From Allolobophora icterica (lineage: Eukaryota; Annelida; Clitellata; Crassiclitellata; Lumbricidae), in contig OY744612.1 of the NCBI GenBank assembly GCA_963556255.1, positions 18,402,400 through 18,466,399 on the forward strand: a stretch of DNA of 64,000 nucleotides, in the 5' to 3' direction. This document shows positions 51,031 to 61,300 of the stretch, in pieces. The number at the start of each line of letters is the position of its first letter. The first letter of the stretch is position 1. The notes below the pieces were generated by a model. It was not told where the DNA came from. It was given only the letters and a program-made list of their open reading frames with translations, and did not search any database. Made by a program: the position numbers and the translations under genes.

Positions 51031-51184
51031 GTCCTAGCCGTTCCAGAATGGTTTCTTTACATTCTTTGAATAATTTTTTAATTCCTGAGGGATCCGAGGT
51101 TGGCATATATACCTCTGGGCAAAATAACAACATGAAGTGATGCTATAGTTAAGAATAGCCGTTGTTTTTGTCGTACTAGAGAAC

Positions 51185-51304
51185 GATGAGCCAAAGGATG
51201 ATTGCGAAACATGTCGTGATGGCGAAGAGGAACGCCAGTGAAGACATATAGAGTGGTCTGTCGAAATAGTATCCGATGAAGAGAACACTCAACTCCATCC
51301 ACTC
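51185..51304 (-). CDS. TMC-like gene, exon EWMELSVLFIGYY
   Basis: 40 codons: EWMELSVLFIGYYFDRPLYM and a hydrophobic span. The LF.GYY motif is a TMC hallmark. The acceptor ATCTGTTTAG is good; the donor is taken as ATC/GTTCTC because an in-frame TAG follows two codons later. Confidence 0.82.
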
Positions 51305-51589
51305 CTAAACAGATAAATCATTTAAACATTAATTGCTTTATCAATTAATTAATATATTTTTGTTCTTTTAGTACTCTAAGTACGTGTGTTACCACTGTAT
51401 TTAAAACACTTTCCGAAGAAATTAAAGTTTCTGAATCAGGTAAATGTTGCCAACTTCTGGCTAAGAGAAGGTGATGTCAGAGGCGACATTTATTTATTTT
51501 CCTCTTCTGTTCATGCTTTTCGCCCTACCTTCATTCGTAAATTGAGATGATGTAAAATGAAGCAGGGGCAAATGAAGGCCTTTTTATCA

Positions 51590-51800
51590 TGAAGCAAGGG
51601 TAAATGAAAGGAAAATGTATAATGCATCAAGGGCAAATGAAGGGTAAATGCAAAATGAAGTAAGGGCAAATGAAGGGCTAATGTAAAATGAAGCTAGGGC
51701 AAATGTAGGGCAAATGAAAAATGAAGCAAGGGCAAATGTAGGGCATATGTAAAATGAAGTACGGGCAAATGAAGAGCAAATGTAAAATGAAATACGAGGC
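51590..51800. repeat. Imperfect ~30-bp minisatellite
   Basis: Variants of GGGCAAATGAAGGGCAAATG and TAAAATGAAG alternate six to seven times, in a TMC intron. Confidence 0.85.
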
Positions 51801-51894
51801 CAGGCCCCAAGGCCTAACATTCCTGGCAGCAATTGCCCTTTTCTGGAAAATATAGAAGTTACAAACAAAAGCCTTTTCCAATCAATTTTACTCG

Positions 51895-52272
51895 AAATTT
51901 GGAACACAGATGACCTTTCCATTTGGAACACAGATGATCTTACCATTTGGAACACAGATGATATCACCATTTGGAACACAGATGATCTTACCATTTGGAA
52001 CACAGATGATCTTACCATTTGGAACACAGATGATCTTACCATTTGGAACACAGGTGATCTCATCATTTGGAACACAGATGATCTTACCATTTAAAACACA
52101 CGTGATCTTACCATTTGGAACACACGTGATCTCACCATTTGGAACACAGATGATCTTACCATTTGGAACACAGATGATCTTACCATTTGGAACACAGATG
52201 ATCTCACCATTTGGAACACATATGATCTTACCTTATGGAACACACGTGCTCTTACCATTTGGAACCCACATG
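51895..52272. repeat. 24-bp minisatellite
   Basis: About 15 copies of CCATTTGGAACACAGATGAT plus CTTA/CTCA. It ends just outside the TMC exon at 52280. Open frames on both strands are by-products. Confidence 0.95.
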
Positions 52273-52279
52273 ATCTTAC

Positions 52280-52422
52280 CGTTCCCTGCAAGATGTCGAG
52301 TATAATGATGTACCACATCCTTCCATCGGATGATTTGATTCCGCTCATGTACTTCTCGGTACACCAGCAAGCCTCTCTGACGCCGATCTCGTCTCTATAG
52401 TTGCCTTGCGATGAGGTATTTG
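52280..52422 (-). CDS. TMC-like gene, exon ending LDILQGT
   Basis: Encodes NTSSQGNYRDEIGVREACWC ... WYIIILDILQGT, which joins to EWMELSVLF of the next exon as TMC proteins read (D-x-L-x-G-T-x-W-x-E). The acceptor GCTGTTGTAG and consensus donor ACG/GTAAGA are present. Confidence 0.78.
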
Positions 52423-52610
52423 CTACAACAGCAGAATTATTATTAATATTATTGACAAGAATGGTGGTGCTCAAGATGACGATAATGAAGATGACGACGT
52501 CCATATCAATAGTAATAGTATATATATAAAATTATATATGTATATATGTATATATGTATATATATATATATAACGGTAATTATTATGATGATGATTATTG
52601 TTGTTGTTGT

Positions 52611-52632
52611 TGTTGTTATTATTATTTTTATA

Positions 52633-52668
<36 letters not shown>

Positions 52669-52669
52669 G

Positions 52670-52758
<89 letters not shown>

Positions 52759-52759
52759 G
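52611..52759. repeat. (ATT)n trinucleotide repeat
   Basis: About 50 ATT units with GTT interruptions, in a TMC intron. Confidence 0.97.
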
Positions 52760-52867
52760 CTATTATAAGTACTACAGCTGTAATAATAATAATCACAGTT
52801 GTAGCAATAACAATTATAATAATAAAAACAACAACAGTAATAGTTAGATTGACAATAGTAAAATTTT

Positions 52868-53167
52868 GACGAAAGATGTCGCTAGACTGACCGACTTCCG
52901 GTGGCATTTCTGTGCCATTCGTTTCGTACATGATAATTTCCGGAGTGAGGCTCAGATTCCCTTCCGGTCGCAGAGTATAGTTCGCATCCGGTATGGCGGT
53001 GGTGGTAGAGTAGGCGGAACAGTTCACGGTTTCTTGGAAATGCTGCGGAGGCAGGATGACCTGAGGGATGACAATCGCGCAAGTGATGACGAGTGATGAC
53101 AAGAGGTTGACCAGTAGAAGCCAACGGACGAAACGGAAGTAGGAAACGGTCGCCGCACCGAAGTGCC
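52868..53167 (-). CDS. TMC-like gene, exon HFGAATVSYFRFVRWL
   Basis: Encodes HFGAATVSYFRFVRWLLLVN and a membrane span ending IVIPQVILPP, the TMC motif F-G-x-x-V-x-Y-F-x-F-x-R-W. A loop with several Asn-x-Ser/Thr glycosylation sites follows. The acceptor (ATATATAG) is at 53168. The 3' border is uncertain; no strong donor is seen near 52868. Confidence 0.82.
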
Positions 53168-53854
53168 CTATATATTTAATGCAGCATTATATATAGTCTA
53201 TACACATGTATACACATAATAACTAGTTAAACTATATAATTATGTATATATTTATATATTTTGAAACATTGTATAGATACATACATACATGTATACACAA
53301 AGCTTCACTAAGTTGTGTAGCTTGTTCGTGTATATTAAATCTGAACACGACAATAGATTTGCACCTGGTTACGATAGAAAACAACAAAGTAGAAAAGAAT
53401 GAAATTGAAAAAAGAGATATATATATATATAATATAGTTTATTAATATTTATATAGCCTACATATGAACCTATATATATATACATATATATATATATATA
53501 ATTTTTTAATGTCTATATAGCCTATATATGAAAGATATATATATATATATATATACACATACATATACAACACATATATGTGTTCATATGTATATATATA
53601 TATATATATAATATAGTTTATTAATGGTCTTGTGGCCTTCATATTACAGCAATGCTCACTAATTGGAAAGTTGTTACGAAAATTACAAGTATGGCAGCAA
53701 TAATGATTACGGGCAGACGACGAAGATGACGATGTTGATGATAATGACAACGACGACGATGATGATTGTGCTTATAACAACGACGACGATCATGATGATT
53801 ACGACAACGTTACTACTCTGGTGACTATGATATTGGCGAGCAGGAGGAAAAGCA
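53168..53854. other. Unassigned; AT-rich, possible 5' intron of the TMC-like gene
   Basis: Several short (TA)n runs (53418, 53468, 53540, 53590) and a duplicated segment TATAGCCTACATATGA / TATAGCCTATATATGA. No upstream TMC exon was recognised. Confidence 0.4.
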
Positions 53855-53940
53855 GTGCCGGCCTTAGGGGCGTGCGAACCGTGCGGTCGCACGGGGCCCG
53901 CAACTTAGGGGGGCCCGAAAGTAGGGAAACTTGTTCGAAA
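53855..53940 (+). mobile_element. hAT-like terminus, truncated copy
   Basis: CAGTGCCGGCCTTAGG and a GTGCGGTCGCACGGGGCCCG palindromic block match the left end of 11843-12232. The other end is not found. Confidence 0.55.
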
Positions 53941-53944
53941 CTGG

Positions 53945-54425
53945 CACATTTTGATTGATTGATTGATTTTGATTGATTAACAGTGCAGATGCTCATCACA
54001 GGTGCAAATGCCCATCACAGGTGCATCATGAGCAGGAGCAGGAGCACGAGGTCTTTTTCAATAATCAGTCGTTGGCCAGCGTGTGTTTTAAGACACACAC
54101 ACATGTATACATGTATTGGTTGGTTGATTGACTAGTTGATTGATTGATCAATTAACAGTGCAAATGTCCATCACAGGTGCAGCATCAGGAGCTGCACCAG
54201 GAGCACGAGGTCTTTTTCAATAATCAGTCGTTGGCCAGCGTGTGTTTTAAGACACACACATGTATACATGTATTGGTTGGTTGATTGACTAATTGATTGA
54301 TTGATCAATTAACAGTGCAAATGTCCATCACAGGTGCAGCATCAGGAGCTGCACCAGGAGCACGAGGTCTTTTTCAATAATCAGTCGTTGGCCAGCGTGT
54401 GTTTTAAGACACACACAGTGTGCGT
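53945..54425. repeat. Tandem repeat, three copies of about 158 bp
   Basis: GAGGTCTTTTTCAATAATCA recurs at about 54048, 54207 and 54365. Units include ATTGATTGAT, CAGTGCAAATG and TGTTTTAAGACACACAC. Confidence 0.92.
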
Positions 54426-54503
54426 GTATGTATACATTCATGTATAGGGCCTACTTACATACATGTATACATACATGTATACATACACGCACACTGTGTG
54501 TGT
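54410..54503. repeat. Perfect inverted repeat, about 27-bp arms
   Basis: ACACACAGTGTGCGTGTATG and the following bases (54411-54436) are reverse-complemented at 54476-54502, with a loop of about 40 bp containing a second CATGTATACATA palindrome. It can extrude as a cruciform. Confidence 0.85.
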
Positions 54504-54829
54504 CCAAACGTGACTTTCAGGTCAAGATTAAGGTTATCAGGTGCGTTTGGAATGAATGAATGAATGGTTGGGTGGATGGGTGGATTAGTGAATTATAGGA
54601 TTAGTGGACGAATGGATGGTAGATTGAAGGATGGATGGTAGATTGAAGGATGGATAGATTGAAGGGTGGGTGAATGGATGAATGGGTGGGTGTGGGTTTC
54701 AGTCTCATAATCATGCAAGAATTAATTATGTAAACCACAATAGGCATCTGTCGGCGGGTGATCGCTTGCTTGATATCGGTTGTTTTTTTATATTTAAAAT
54801 TTCATTTCAACGTTGCTACCCTATCGCTA

Positions 54830-55022
54830 CTTGAGGTAGATTCAAATCTGCAACCACCCGGTCACAAGGCACAGAACACATTGCTACACCACAGCGTCGT
54901 AACTTATCCAACGTCGCTACGCAGGGACTTGACGTAGATTCGAATCTGCACCCTCCGGTTTAAAGGCCCAGAACACATTGCTACACCACAGCGTCGTAAC
55001 TTATCCAACGTCGCTACGCAAA
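54830..55022 (-). repeat. tRNA-like SINE segment, tandemly duplicated (about 100 bp)
   Basis: On the minus strand each copy has an A-box-like TGTGGTGTAGCAATGTG and a B box GCAGATTCGAATCT or a close variant. The two copies share a block from AGAACACATTGC to CGTCGCTACGCA. Confidence 0.5.
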
Positions 55023-55685
55023 AATGATAAACAGTAATAGCACTCATTTTAGAATTTTATAACGCCCAGCCCAAATCAAGCAAGTGAAAAGCTCCAATAA
55101 CGTATGTTTATGTCTGCGATCCGGTAAGGTCCGGCAAGATGTCTGCGTTCTATCGCAGGTTGCTATTGGTCCATCGCAGCATTACACCATAATTTATTTG
55201 GTTGTGCAATAGTCGCAATATTCCTGCAGTCTGCAATTTTGAGGCCAGACCATTGGGTCTACAGAGGAAAATGTAGGTCATGAAGTAATTAAAAATTCAC
55301 TTTTCGTTCCAATTAAGTCTCGTTCGGACGTTCCGGAAATGAACTCATTAAGTTGACCTTTCAGGCCAACTATCCTTTTTTAACCGGTTGTAGTAAGGTG
55401 AGTGAGTAAGTGAGTAAGTAAGTAAACTGCAAGTCTTTGGAATAAAACATAGAATAAGTAAGTATACTATCAAAAACTGTGAAATGTTATTCACAGTTAT
55501 TAATGTATTTCAAGATTTAAAATCATGCTATAGGCATAAGCCTGTTTTTACTCAAATACGATCAACCTTCCTGCAAAGCCGTGTAATTTTCCCATTCATT
55601 TAGCCGGATAAGCGATGAAAATACAAATCAACTGGAAGCCGGATAAGCGATGAAAAGTAGATCAAACGAGAAGCTGGAATGTCGA
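55023..55685. other. Unassigned spacer
   Basis: No gene recognised; a short GCCGGATAAGCGATGAAAA duplication lies at about 55602 and 55639. Confidence 0.3.
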
Positions 55686-55689
55686 TGAA

Positions 55690-56430
55690 AACATAGTTCA
55701 AATCAAATAACTTTCAAATCAAATAACTTTATTAGAATAACACATTCAGTATACAGAACAATCAGGTTATGCTGTTAATTAAGTTAAGTTAAAGCATAAA
55801 TTAAAGTTTGTCACAAATAAACAAATTTAAAGGAGATAATAATTAGTGCAATTCTAATGGGATGCCACTAAGGGCGTTAGCCCGCTTAGCTGTGGCACCC
55901 CAGTGACACCGGCCGAGCAGCAAGATAAATGATAAGAGATAGTGATATTATGTTCCACATTGAATGGATCAAACTTAACTAACCTAACTAACAGTTTAAT
56001 TGATATCTGAATCAGCTATGGTCTTAATAATTCAGCGCATTAGGTACCCTGCACACTTGGTCTTCACTATAGGTAGGCCTATTCACATCACTGTGCCAAC
56101 AACTACAACAGACTTAATCAACCCGCCTGCTCAAAATAACCGCATGACACATAGTTTACAAACCCCGATAACGACAAACCAGACATAGCAAGAATATGAA
56201 CCTTCCAAAGACCAAGCCAGTAAGACTAAGCAACACCAAGTAGTTTATATACCGTAAATGGGACATTGTGGATTTCTATGTTTGGACGATAAGATGTGAC
56301 TTGAGCAGCCTTTTAAATATAATGTAGTTGCGTTATTAATTTTAGTTCAATGGGAAGGGCATTCCATGGCTTGGGTCCTATGCATTTGATAGAGAAACTC
56401 TTTGGATTTATACGTGCGAATTGAAATTCA
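55690..56430 (-). pseudogene. Non-LTR retrotransposon 3' fragment
   Basis: On the minus strand 56420-56320 reads FSIKCIGPKPWNALPIELK, then, after a frameshift, FKRLLKSHLI, the usual C-terminus of CR1/L2-type RT proteins. A 3' UTR with AATAAAG near 55733 follows. The rest is missing. Confidence 0.6.
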
Positions 56431-56936
56431 AACGAGAAACTGGATTATAATTATTTCAATGTCCTCAACATAATTAATTACGCTAAAGGGTACGTTTACC
56501 AAAGGGTTAGAGTTATCGGAGAGAAGAAAGATCTCCACTAGATCTAATTGTATTGAAGCTTATAGATTATCAGTGAAAATGACCGGGGAAATTCCGTGTT
56601 TCTAAGAATAGATAATATCGAAAGCCTATTAAGCTGGACACATTGTCATCGCCGATTAGGCCTAAGACTGTGTTGTAAAATATTTTCTAATTTTACTAGC
56701 AAATTGGTGTCGGGCGTAGAAAATAAATTTTAAAAAACCCAATCATGATAATACATTTGATAGAAGACTATAATTTAGCCTAAAGCGATGATTTTCTATC
56801 TAACAGCTGGTTCGTGTAAACATGAGAGTATATTTAGGTTTAGGAGACAGCACAAATTTTCTTACAGAAATGCATAATTAATCACTGGGCCCTAATCAAG
56901 ATTTAGAAGTTTCTATAGTCTTAGATAAAGATTTAA

Positions 56937-57350
56937 GTAAGTAAGTACATTCTTTATTACACCATTACCAAACGCACAGCGCTTTACATACAATATTACA
57001 AGCAGATGAAAGAAATTTATAGGATAGAAAAAACAGCGTTAGATCTAAAATGAAATAATAGCAACAGAGGCTAACTGTACAGCATCCTACCCAGGAAACC
57101 TTTAGGGTAAGGGAGTCAAAATCTAGGGAAAACCAGATTATGAGAACGTGTCTTTAGAACTGCAGGTAGAAAGAAGGTCATCGAGGTGCAATAGGCCTAT
57201 GTGGGATTCGGTCAACTGGCATTCTCTCTACATGTCCAAATCATCGGACACTTCGCTGAGCGACTTTGTCTATCAGAGTTGTTTTGATGCCTAATGATTG
57301 TCTTATGTCGTCGTTTCTTATTTTTTTTGCAGTCTTGAAATCCCTGCGAT
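56937..57350 (-). pseudogene. Non-LTR retrotransposon C-terminal fragment with 3' UTR
   Basis: On the minus strand 57335-57210 reads IRNDDIRQSLGIKTTLIDKV, then FGHVERMPVDRIP, with a TGA where Trp is usual before FGHV. It is the C-terminus of an RT from an RTE/R1-like group. The 3' end has AATAAAG at about 56951 and an (ACTT)n tail. Confidence 0.6.
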
Positions 57351-57439
57351 CTTCCTCAGCCAGTTTATTTGTTATTTGGCATAGAACGCTGGTGTATATT
57401 CACTGAAAGTGTTTTATGGCCTTCAATCTGTTAGGAGTA

Positions 57440-57778
57440 GGCCTACCATATTTATGTGACTTAATTCATCGCCCTCACTCTGCTGCTTCTCTTCGTCCTC
57501 TTCGTTCATCTGACCGCTTGGACCTCCTCATTCCCCGTGTCAGGACTTCTCTGGCTCAATCTAGGTCTTTTGCCTCCATTGGCCCTGCTCTTTAGAATGA
57601 GCTTCCTCCGTACATTCGTTCTTCTATTCTCTCAGGTAACGTCTCGTCCTCTTTTAAGTTTCTTAAAACTTGCTTTTTCTCTCGGGGTCTCTCGCACTGG
57701 GAGCGCTTCTGAATGGCCCTCCCGCTAGAAGCGCTTTATAAATATCCAAATACAATACAATATACAATACAATACAAT
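57440..57778 (+). pseudogene. Non-LTR retrotransposon 3' fragment with (ACAAT)n tail
   Basis: Frame reads SFASIGPAL-stop-NELPPYIRS and FKFLKTCFF, the GPxLWNxLP end of an RT with Trp changed to TAG. The 3' end is GCGCTTTATAAATATCC and (ACAAT)n. The same tail type is seen at 22735. Confidence 0.65.
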
Positions 57779-58104
57779 ACCTCATTGGAAAGCTTGTGCA
57801 TTCAGCTTCCTAAAAATAGCCTCAGTTGGCGTGTTTCCCATACCGGGTAGTGATTTCGATGCGTTTAAAGTTAAATACACTGAAACTTTGCAATTTATGT
57901 TGAGTTTGTATTAAGATAAAAAAAACTTAATACATTCTAAAATTCATATCTCTGAAACCAATAAAGATAGAATAATAATTTTTTCAACATTTTAAACAGA
58001 AATTACTGTTTATAATTTTAAGTCCAAAATATAGCATGTTAAATGTTTGGACAACAGCCTCCTTTTGCCAGGGTAAAATAGCGTCTAATGCACTCAGCAT
58101 AGCT
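57779..58104. other. Probable left flank or arm of Polinton-2
   Basis: No gene; the left end of Polinton-2 must lie here or very near, but the partner terminal repeat is outside the window, so the border cannot be set. Confidence 0.4.
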
Positions 58105-59574
58105 CTAATGTAAATTTATCAAACTTTCATTTTCAACCCAAGAATTAAAGGATTCTGGGTACCCGAACCACTTTACGTAAGATTTATTTTTACGTTTCTT
58201 TATGATTTTTTCTATCCTATAGACTTCCTGAGTCGTCTTTTGTAATTCCTTTTCGTAAAATGATCCTTGAATAATTTCTCCGTTATGATCTGTTATCTTA
58301 TAGGTTGGAGGATCGGTGTATTGAATTTTTGTCACAGTAAATATCTCTTCCGTCCAATTAGGTGTAAAACCTTTTTCGAAGGTTTTCTTTTTCTTAGAAA
58401 TTCGGACCTTATCACCTATTGATAATTTAGGTTTATCAGGTGGTTTTGGGTGTAAACCGCCATATAAATTTTTCCATACAGTGGTCTCATTTGCTTTCCT
58501 ACTCGCTTTTATTGGAGTCATTTTTATGGAAGAGTGTCTAGTGTTGTTATAACGAGCAACCATATTTTCTAAAACATCGATATATTTCCTAGTGGAATTA
58601 GCTGTGAAATATTTGAACATTTTCTCCTTCATCGTTCTATTCCAACGTTCGATTACGGATGACTTCTCTTCATTTTCAATAGAATATAACTGGATTCCAA
58701 TTGATTTAACGTCTTTGTTATAAAACTCTTTACCTTTATCGATCCAGAGTTTATCGGGTTTTCGTCCGCTACTGGAAAATGTTTTGGTGAAAGCATCGAA
58801 CACAGATTTTCCGCTTTTATCTTTTATCGGGACAAGCCACCCGTATTTTGAAAATATATCGATAACACTTAATAAATATTTAACGCCATTGTTATATTTC
58901 GCGAAAGATTGCATGTCTATGAGGTCTGCAGCCCAAATTTGATCTATACCTTTAACGTAAACCTTCCTTTTTGTAAAATGTCGTATTACCGGTTTATGTA
59001 ATTCGTCAGCGAGTTCATCAGACCATTTTTGAGAGGCTTTAACAGCTGGCTTTGAATCGTATGAAGTTAAACCTAAACCAAGATTGGCTTTTGTCGCTAA
59101 AATAGGTTTAACTATCGCTCTTTCGACACGCTCACGTAATGTAGGATTAGATATATTATTTAATTCATTTACCATTACTCTGTCGGCGGCATTTCTAGCA
59201 GCGGTATCCGAATACTGGTCATAAGCTAAATCATGAGAGTATGCTGCTCTATCGACTCTGTCCACAGGCTGACTCCAGTCTTTGGGGGAGCCGTCAGGAT
59301 TCAATCTTAAATCTAATCTAGTTCCTGGTCCCGTAAACGAATGTCCTGGGAGATGCAATTCTCCAGGAAATTTTGACCACGGCAGTTTTATATTTTTCGT
59401 AGCTGAATTTAAAGACCCAACTAGATCGCCTCCTGTTTTGGCAGCGGAAACAAATCGAGTTTTAGTTTTTCCGCAGTCGGAACATACGGCTCTAATCATA
59501 GGTCTTTTATTTTTACTGATAATATTTTGAATATTTCTCGATTCGGTTTCTCTCTTGCACTTTACGCAATACAT
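58105..59574 (-). CDS. Fusion protein: zinc ribbon, PLA2-like, integrase, chromodomain
   Basis: About 489-494 residues; ATGs at 59589, 59583 and 59574, the last giving MYCVKCK as in the Polinton-1 homologue. Numbering below is from 59589. Four-Cys ribbon: C8, C11, C36, C39. PLA2-like domain: calcium-loop-like FTGPGTRLD and catalytic pair H119-D120 in YSHDLAYDQY. Retroviral-type integrase: D222, D284, E314. Then an SH3-like part (about 388-425) and a chromodomain (about 456-492; VYRIEKIIKKR...YVKWFGYP..NSWV). Polinton-1 carries the ribbon-PLA2 and integrase as two adjacent genes in the same order. The fusion frame is unbroken. The chromodomain may direct insertion to marked chromatin, as known in chromoviruses (inference). 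Confidence 0.92.
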   Translation of the reverse strand: MYCVKCKRETESRNIQNIISKNKRPMIRAVCSDCGKTKTRFVSAAKTGGDLVGSLNSATKNIKLPWSKFPGELHLPGHSFTGPGTRLDLRLNPDGSPKDWSQPVDRVDRAAYSHDLAYDQYSDTAARNAADRVMVNELNNISNPTLRERVERAIVKPILATKANLGLGLTSYDSKPAVKASQKWSDELADELHKPVIRHFTKRKVYVKGIDQIWAADLIDMQSFAKYNNGVKYLLSVIDIFSKYGWLVPIKDKSGKSVFDAFTKTFSSSGRKPDKLWIDKGKEFYNKDVKSIGIQLYSIENEEKSSVIERWNRTMKEKMFKYFTANSTRKYIDVLENMVARYNNTRHSSIKMTPIKASRKANETTVWKNLYGGLHPKPPDKPKLSIGDKVRISKKKKTFEKGFTPNWTEEIFTVTKIQYTDPPTYKITDHNGEIIQGSFYEKELQKTTQEVYRIEKIIKKRKNKSYVKWFGYPESFNSWVENESLINLH

Positions 59575-59624
59575 CTGTTCCATATACATTTTAATATAAA
59601 ACTATTTTTATAATTAAAAAAGAA

Positions 59625-60407
59625 ATGGAAGTTAAAGATTTATCTTGGAACGACGAGACATCTAAAAGATTTAATAACCCGTTATTACCTAGAAGTATAA
59701 GGGGTCTGATCGTTGGGAAGTCTGGATGCGGTAAGACTACGCTATTATTAAATTTACTTTTGAATCCAGGATGGTTAGATTACGACAGCCTACAGGTATT
59801 TGGAAGATCTCTCTTTCAACCAGAATATAAAATACTTAAAAAAGCATTCGAAGAAAAGTTATCGAAAGAAGCAATTGTCAATTTGTTTGGTTGTCAAGAC
59901 GAGATTGCAAGGTTAAATGTATCGCCAGCATTAGTCGTTGAAGAAATGGCTAAAAGCACAGTTAAAAAATCCGATATGAACTGTCGATTCTTTGAAACTT
60001 CGGAAGAAGTGCCCGATCCGAGAGACTTGAATCAGCATAAAAAGAACCTGATGATTTTCGACGATTTACAATTAGAAAAACAAAACAAGTGTGAATCGTA
60101 TTACATCAGAGGAAGACATAGTAATGTTGACTCATTTTACCTAGCCCAAAACTACTTCAAACTGCCTAGACAGACCATCAGAGAGAATTCAAACTTTATC
60201 TGTTTATTTCGTCAAGACCTTAAAAATATTAATAATATATACAACGATCACGTAGGCGTAGATGATATGCCTAAAGACGAATTTGTAAAACTGTGCAAAA
60301 CTGCGTGGGAGCGTCCGCACGGATTTGTAGTGATAGATTTAACCAGTAAAAAAAACAACGGTAAGTATAGGAGTGCGTTGGATACATTTTATATGCCTTC
60401 AGCATAA
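59625..60407 (+). CDS. atp: Genome-packaging ATPase (A32/FtsK-HerA type)
   Basis: 260 residues. Walker A GKSGCGKTT (31-39), Walker B LMIFDDLQL (D146, D147) and sensor-like YLAQNYFKLP. It is about 32 residues longer than the Polinton-1 ATPase, mostly by an inserted charged segment at about 92-135 before Walker B. It is divergent from the integrase fusion. Confidence 0.95.
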   Translation: MEVKDLSWNDETSKRFNNPLLPRSIRGLIVGKSGCGKTTLLLNLLLNPGWLDYDSLQVFGRSLFQPEYKILKKAFEEKLSKEAIVNLFGCQDEIARLNVSPALVVEEMAKSTVKKSDMNCRFFETSEEVPDPRDLNQHKKNLMIFDDLQLEKQNKCESYYIRGRHSNVDSFYLAQNYFKLPRQTIRENSNFICLFRQDLKNINNIYNDHVGVDDMPKDEFVKLCKTAWERPHGFVVIDLTSKKNNGKYRSALDTFYMPSA

Positions 60408-60420
60408 GCCTTCAGCTTCT

Positions 60421-60458
60421 TCATAAGTTATATATTATATATATATTATATATATAAA
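60421..60458 (+). promoter_or_regulatory. TATATA tract before penton-like gene
   Basis: A run of TTATATATTATATATATATT directly precedes the ATG. Similar tracts precede the ATGs at 61301 and 61963, suggesting each gene has its own AT-rich promoter. Confidence 0.45.
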
Positions 60459-61250
60459 ATGGAAGCGCGATTGGAAAAGATAGTTCTCAACACAGAAAAG
60501 ATCGCTCGTAACACAGAGCCTAAAGAGTCATTCAGCATTTTGGTGAGCGAAAGGAGCACGCAAATTAGAACAAAATTTAATCCTCTGATTCAACTTGACA
60601 AAAACAAAAAGTATGAAATGTGTCTTGTTAATCTTGAGACGTATAATTCCTTCCCGAATATATATTCTTTAAACAACAAATTTGTGTATTCGCCGGATAA
60701 TGGTAAAACGTGGTTTACCATAGAAATCCCAGAAGGGAGTTACGAAATCGTAGATATAAACGAACACATTCAGAGAATCATGAAACAATCAGGACATTAT
60801 GACGAAACGGGAGACGCGTACTGTATAACGTTACAAGCGAACAACAATACGTTAAAGTCGGTGTTAGATATCGGTGCTAACTATCAGGTCAATATGACAA
60901 TCGAGAACTCGATTAGAACTGTTTTAGGATTTAATAGCCGAGTGTATTCAGAAGGATATAACGAATCGGAGAACATAGTAAATATTATGAACGTAAATAG
61001 TTTGAGAGTAACCAGTGACGTAATAGGATCTTCGTACTCTAACGGAACAACGGAAAACATTATATATTCCTTTTTCCCGAATGTAGGCCCCGGATACAAG
61101 ATCATAGAAGTGCCCGTTAATTTAGTATATCTTCCTATTACGCTATTTACGATTTCAGCTATGGAAACAAAACTCACAGATCAAAATGGAAAACTAATCA
61201 ACCTTCGAGGAGAGGAGTTGTCGATCAGGTTTAAAATTAGAGAAGTGTGA
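60459..61250 (+). CDS. Putative minor capsid (penton-like) protein
   Basis: 263 residues. Homologous along its length to 39822-40616: LVNLETYNSFPNI, NNKFVYSPDNGKTW, P.GSYEIVDIN, YSFFPNVGPGYKIIEVP, LVYLPI, LTDQNGKLINLRGEELSIRF. Beta-rich, single-jelly-roll size. It is directly after the ATPase here, whereas Polinton-1 has the conserved unknown gene between them. Confidence 0.72.
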   Translation: MEARLEKIVLNTEKIARNTEPKESFSILVSERSTQIRTKFNPLIQLDKNKKYEMCLVNLETYNSFPNIYSLNNKFVYSPDNGKTWFTIEIPEGSYEIVDINEHIQRIMKQSGHYDETGDAYCITLQANNNTLKSVLDIGANYQVNMTIENSIRTVLGFNSRVYSEGYNESENIVNIMNVNSLRVTSDVIGSSYSNGTTENIIYSFFPNVGPGYKIIEVPVNLVYLPITLFTISAMETKLTDQNGKLINLRGEELSIRFKIREV

Positions 61251-61300
61251 GAATTAATTATCGTGGTATTAAAGTTTTTAATTTCAATTATATATATATA

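Noticed and set aside
51587..52504. Phe/Gln/Met/Val repeat frames
   Set aside because: Products of the 30-bp and 24-bp minisatellites in a TMC intron; they do not join in phase with TMC exons.
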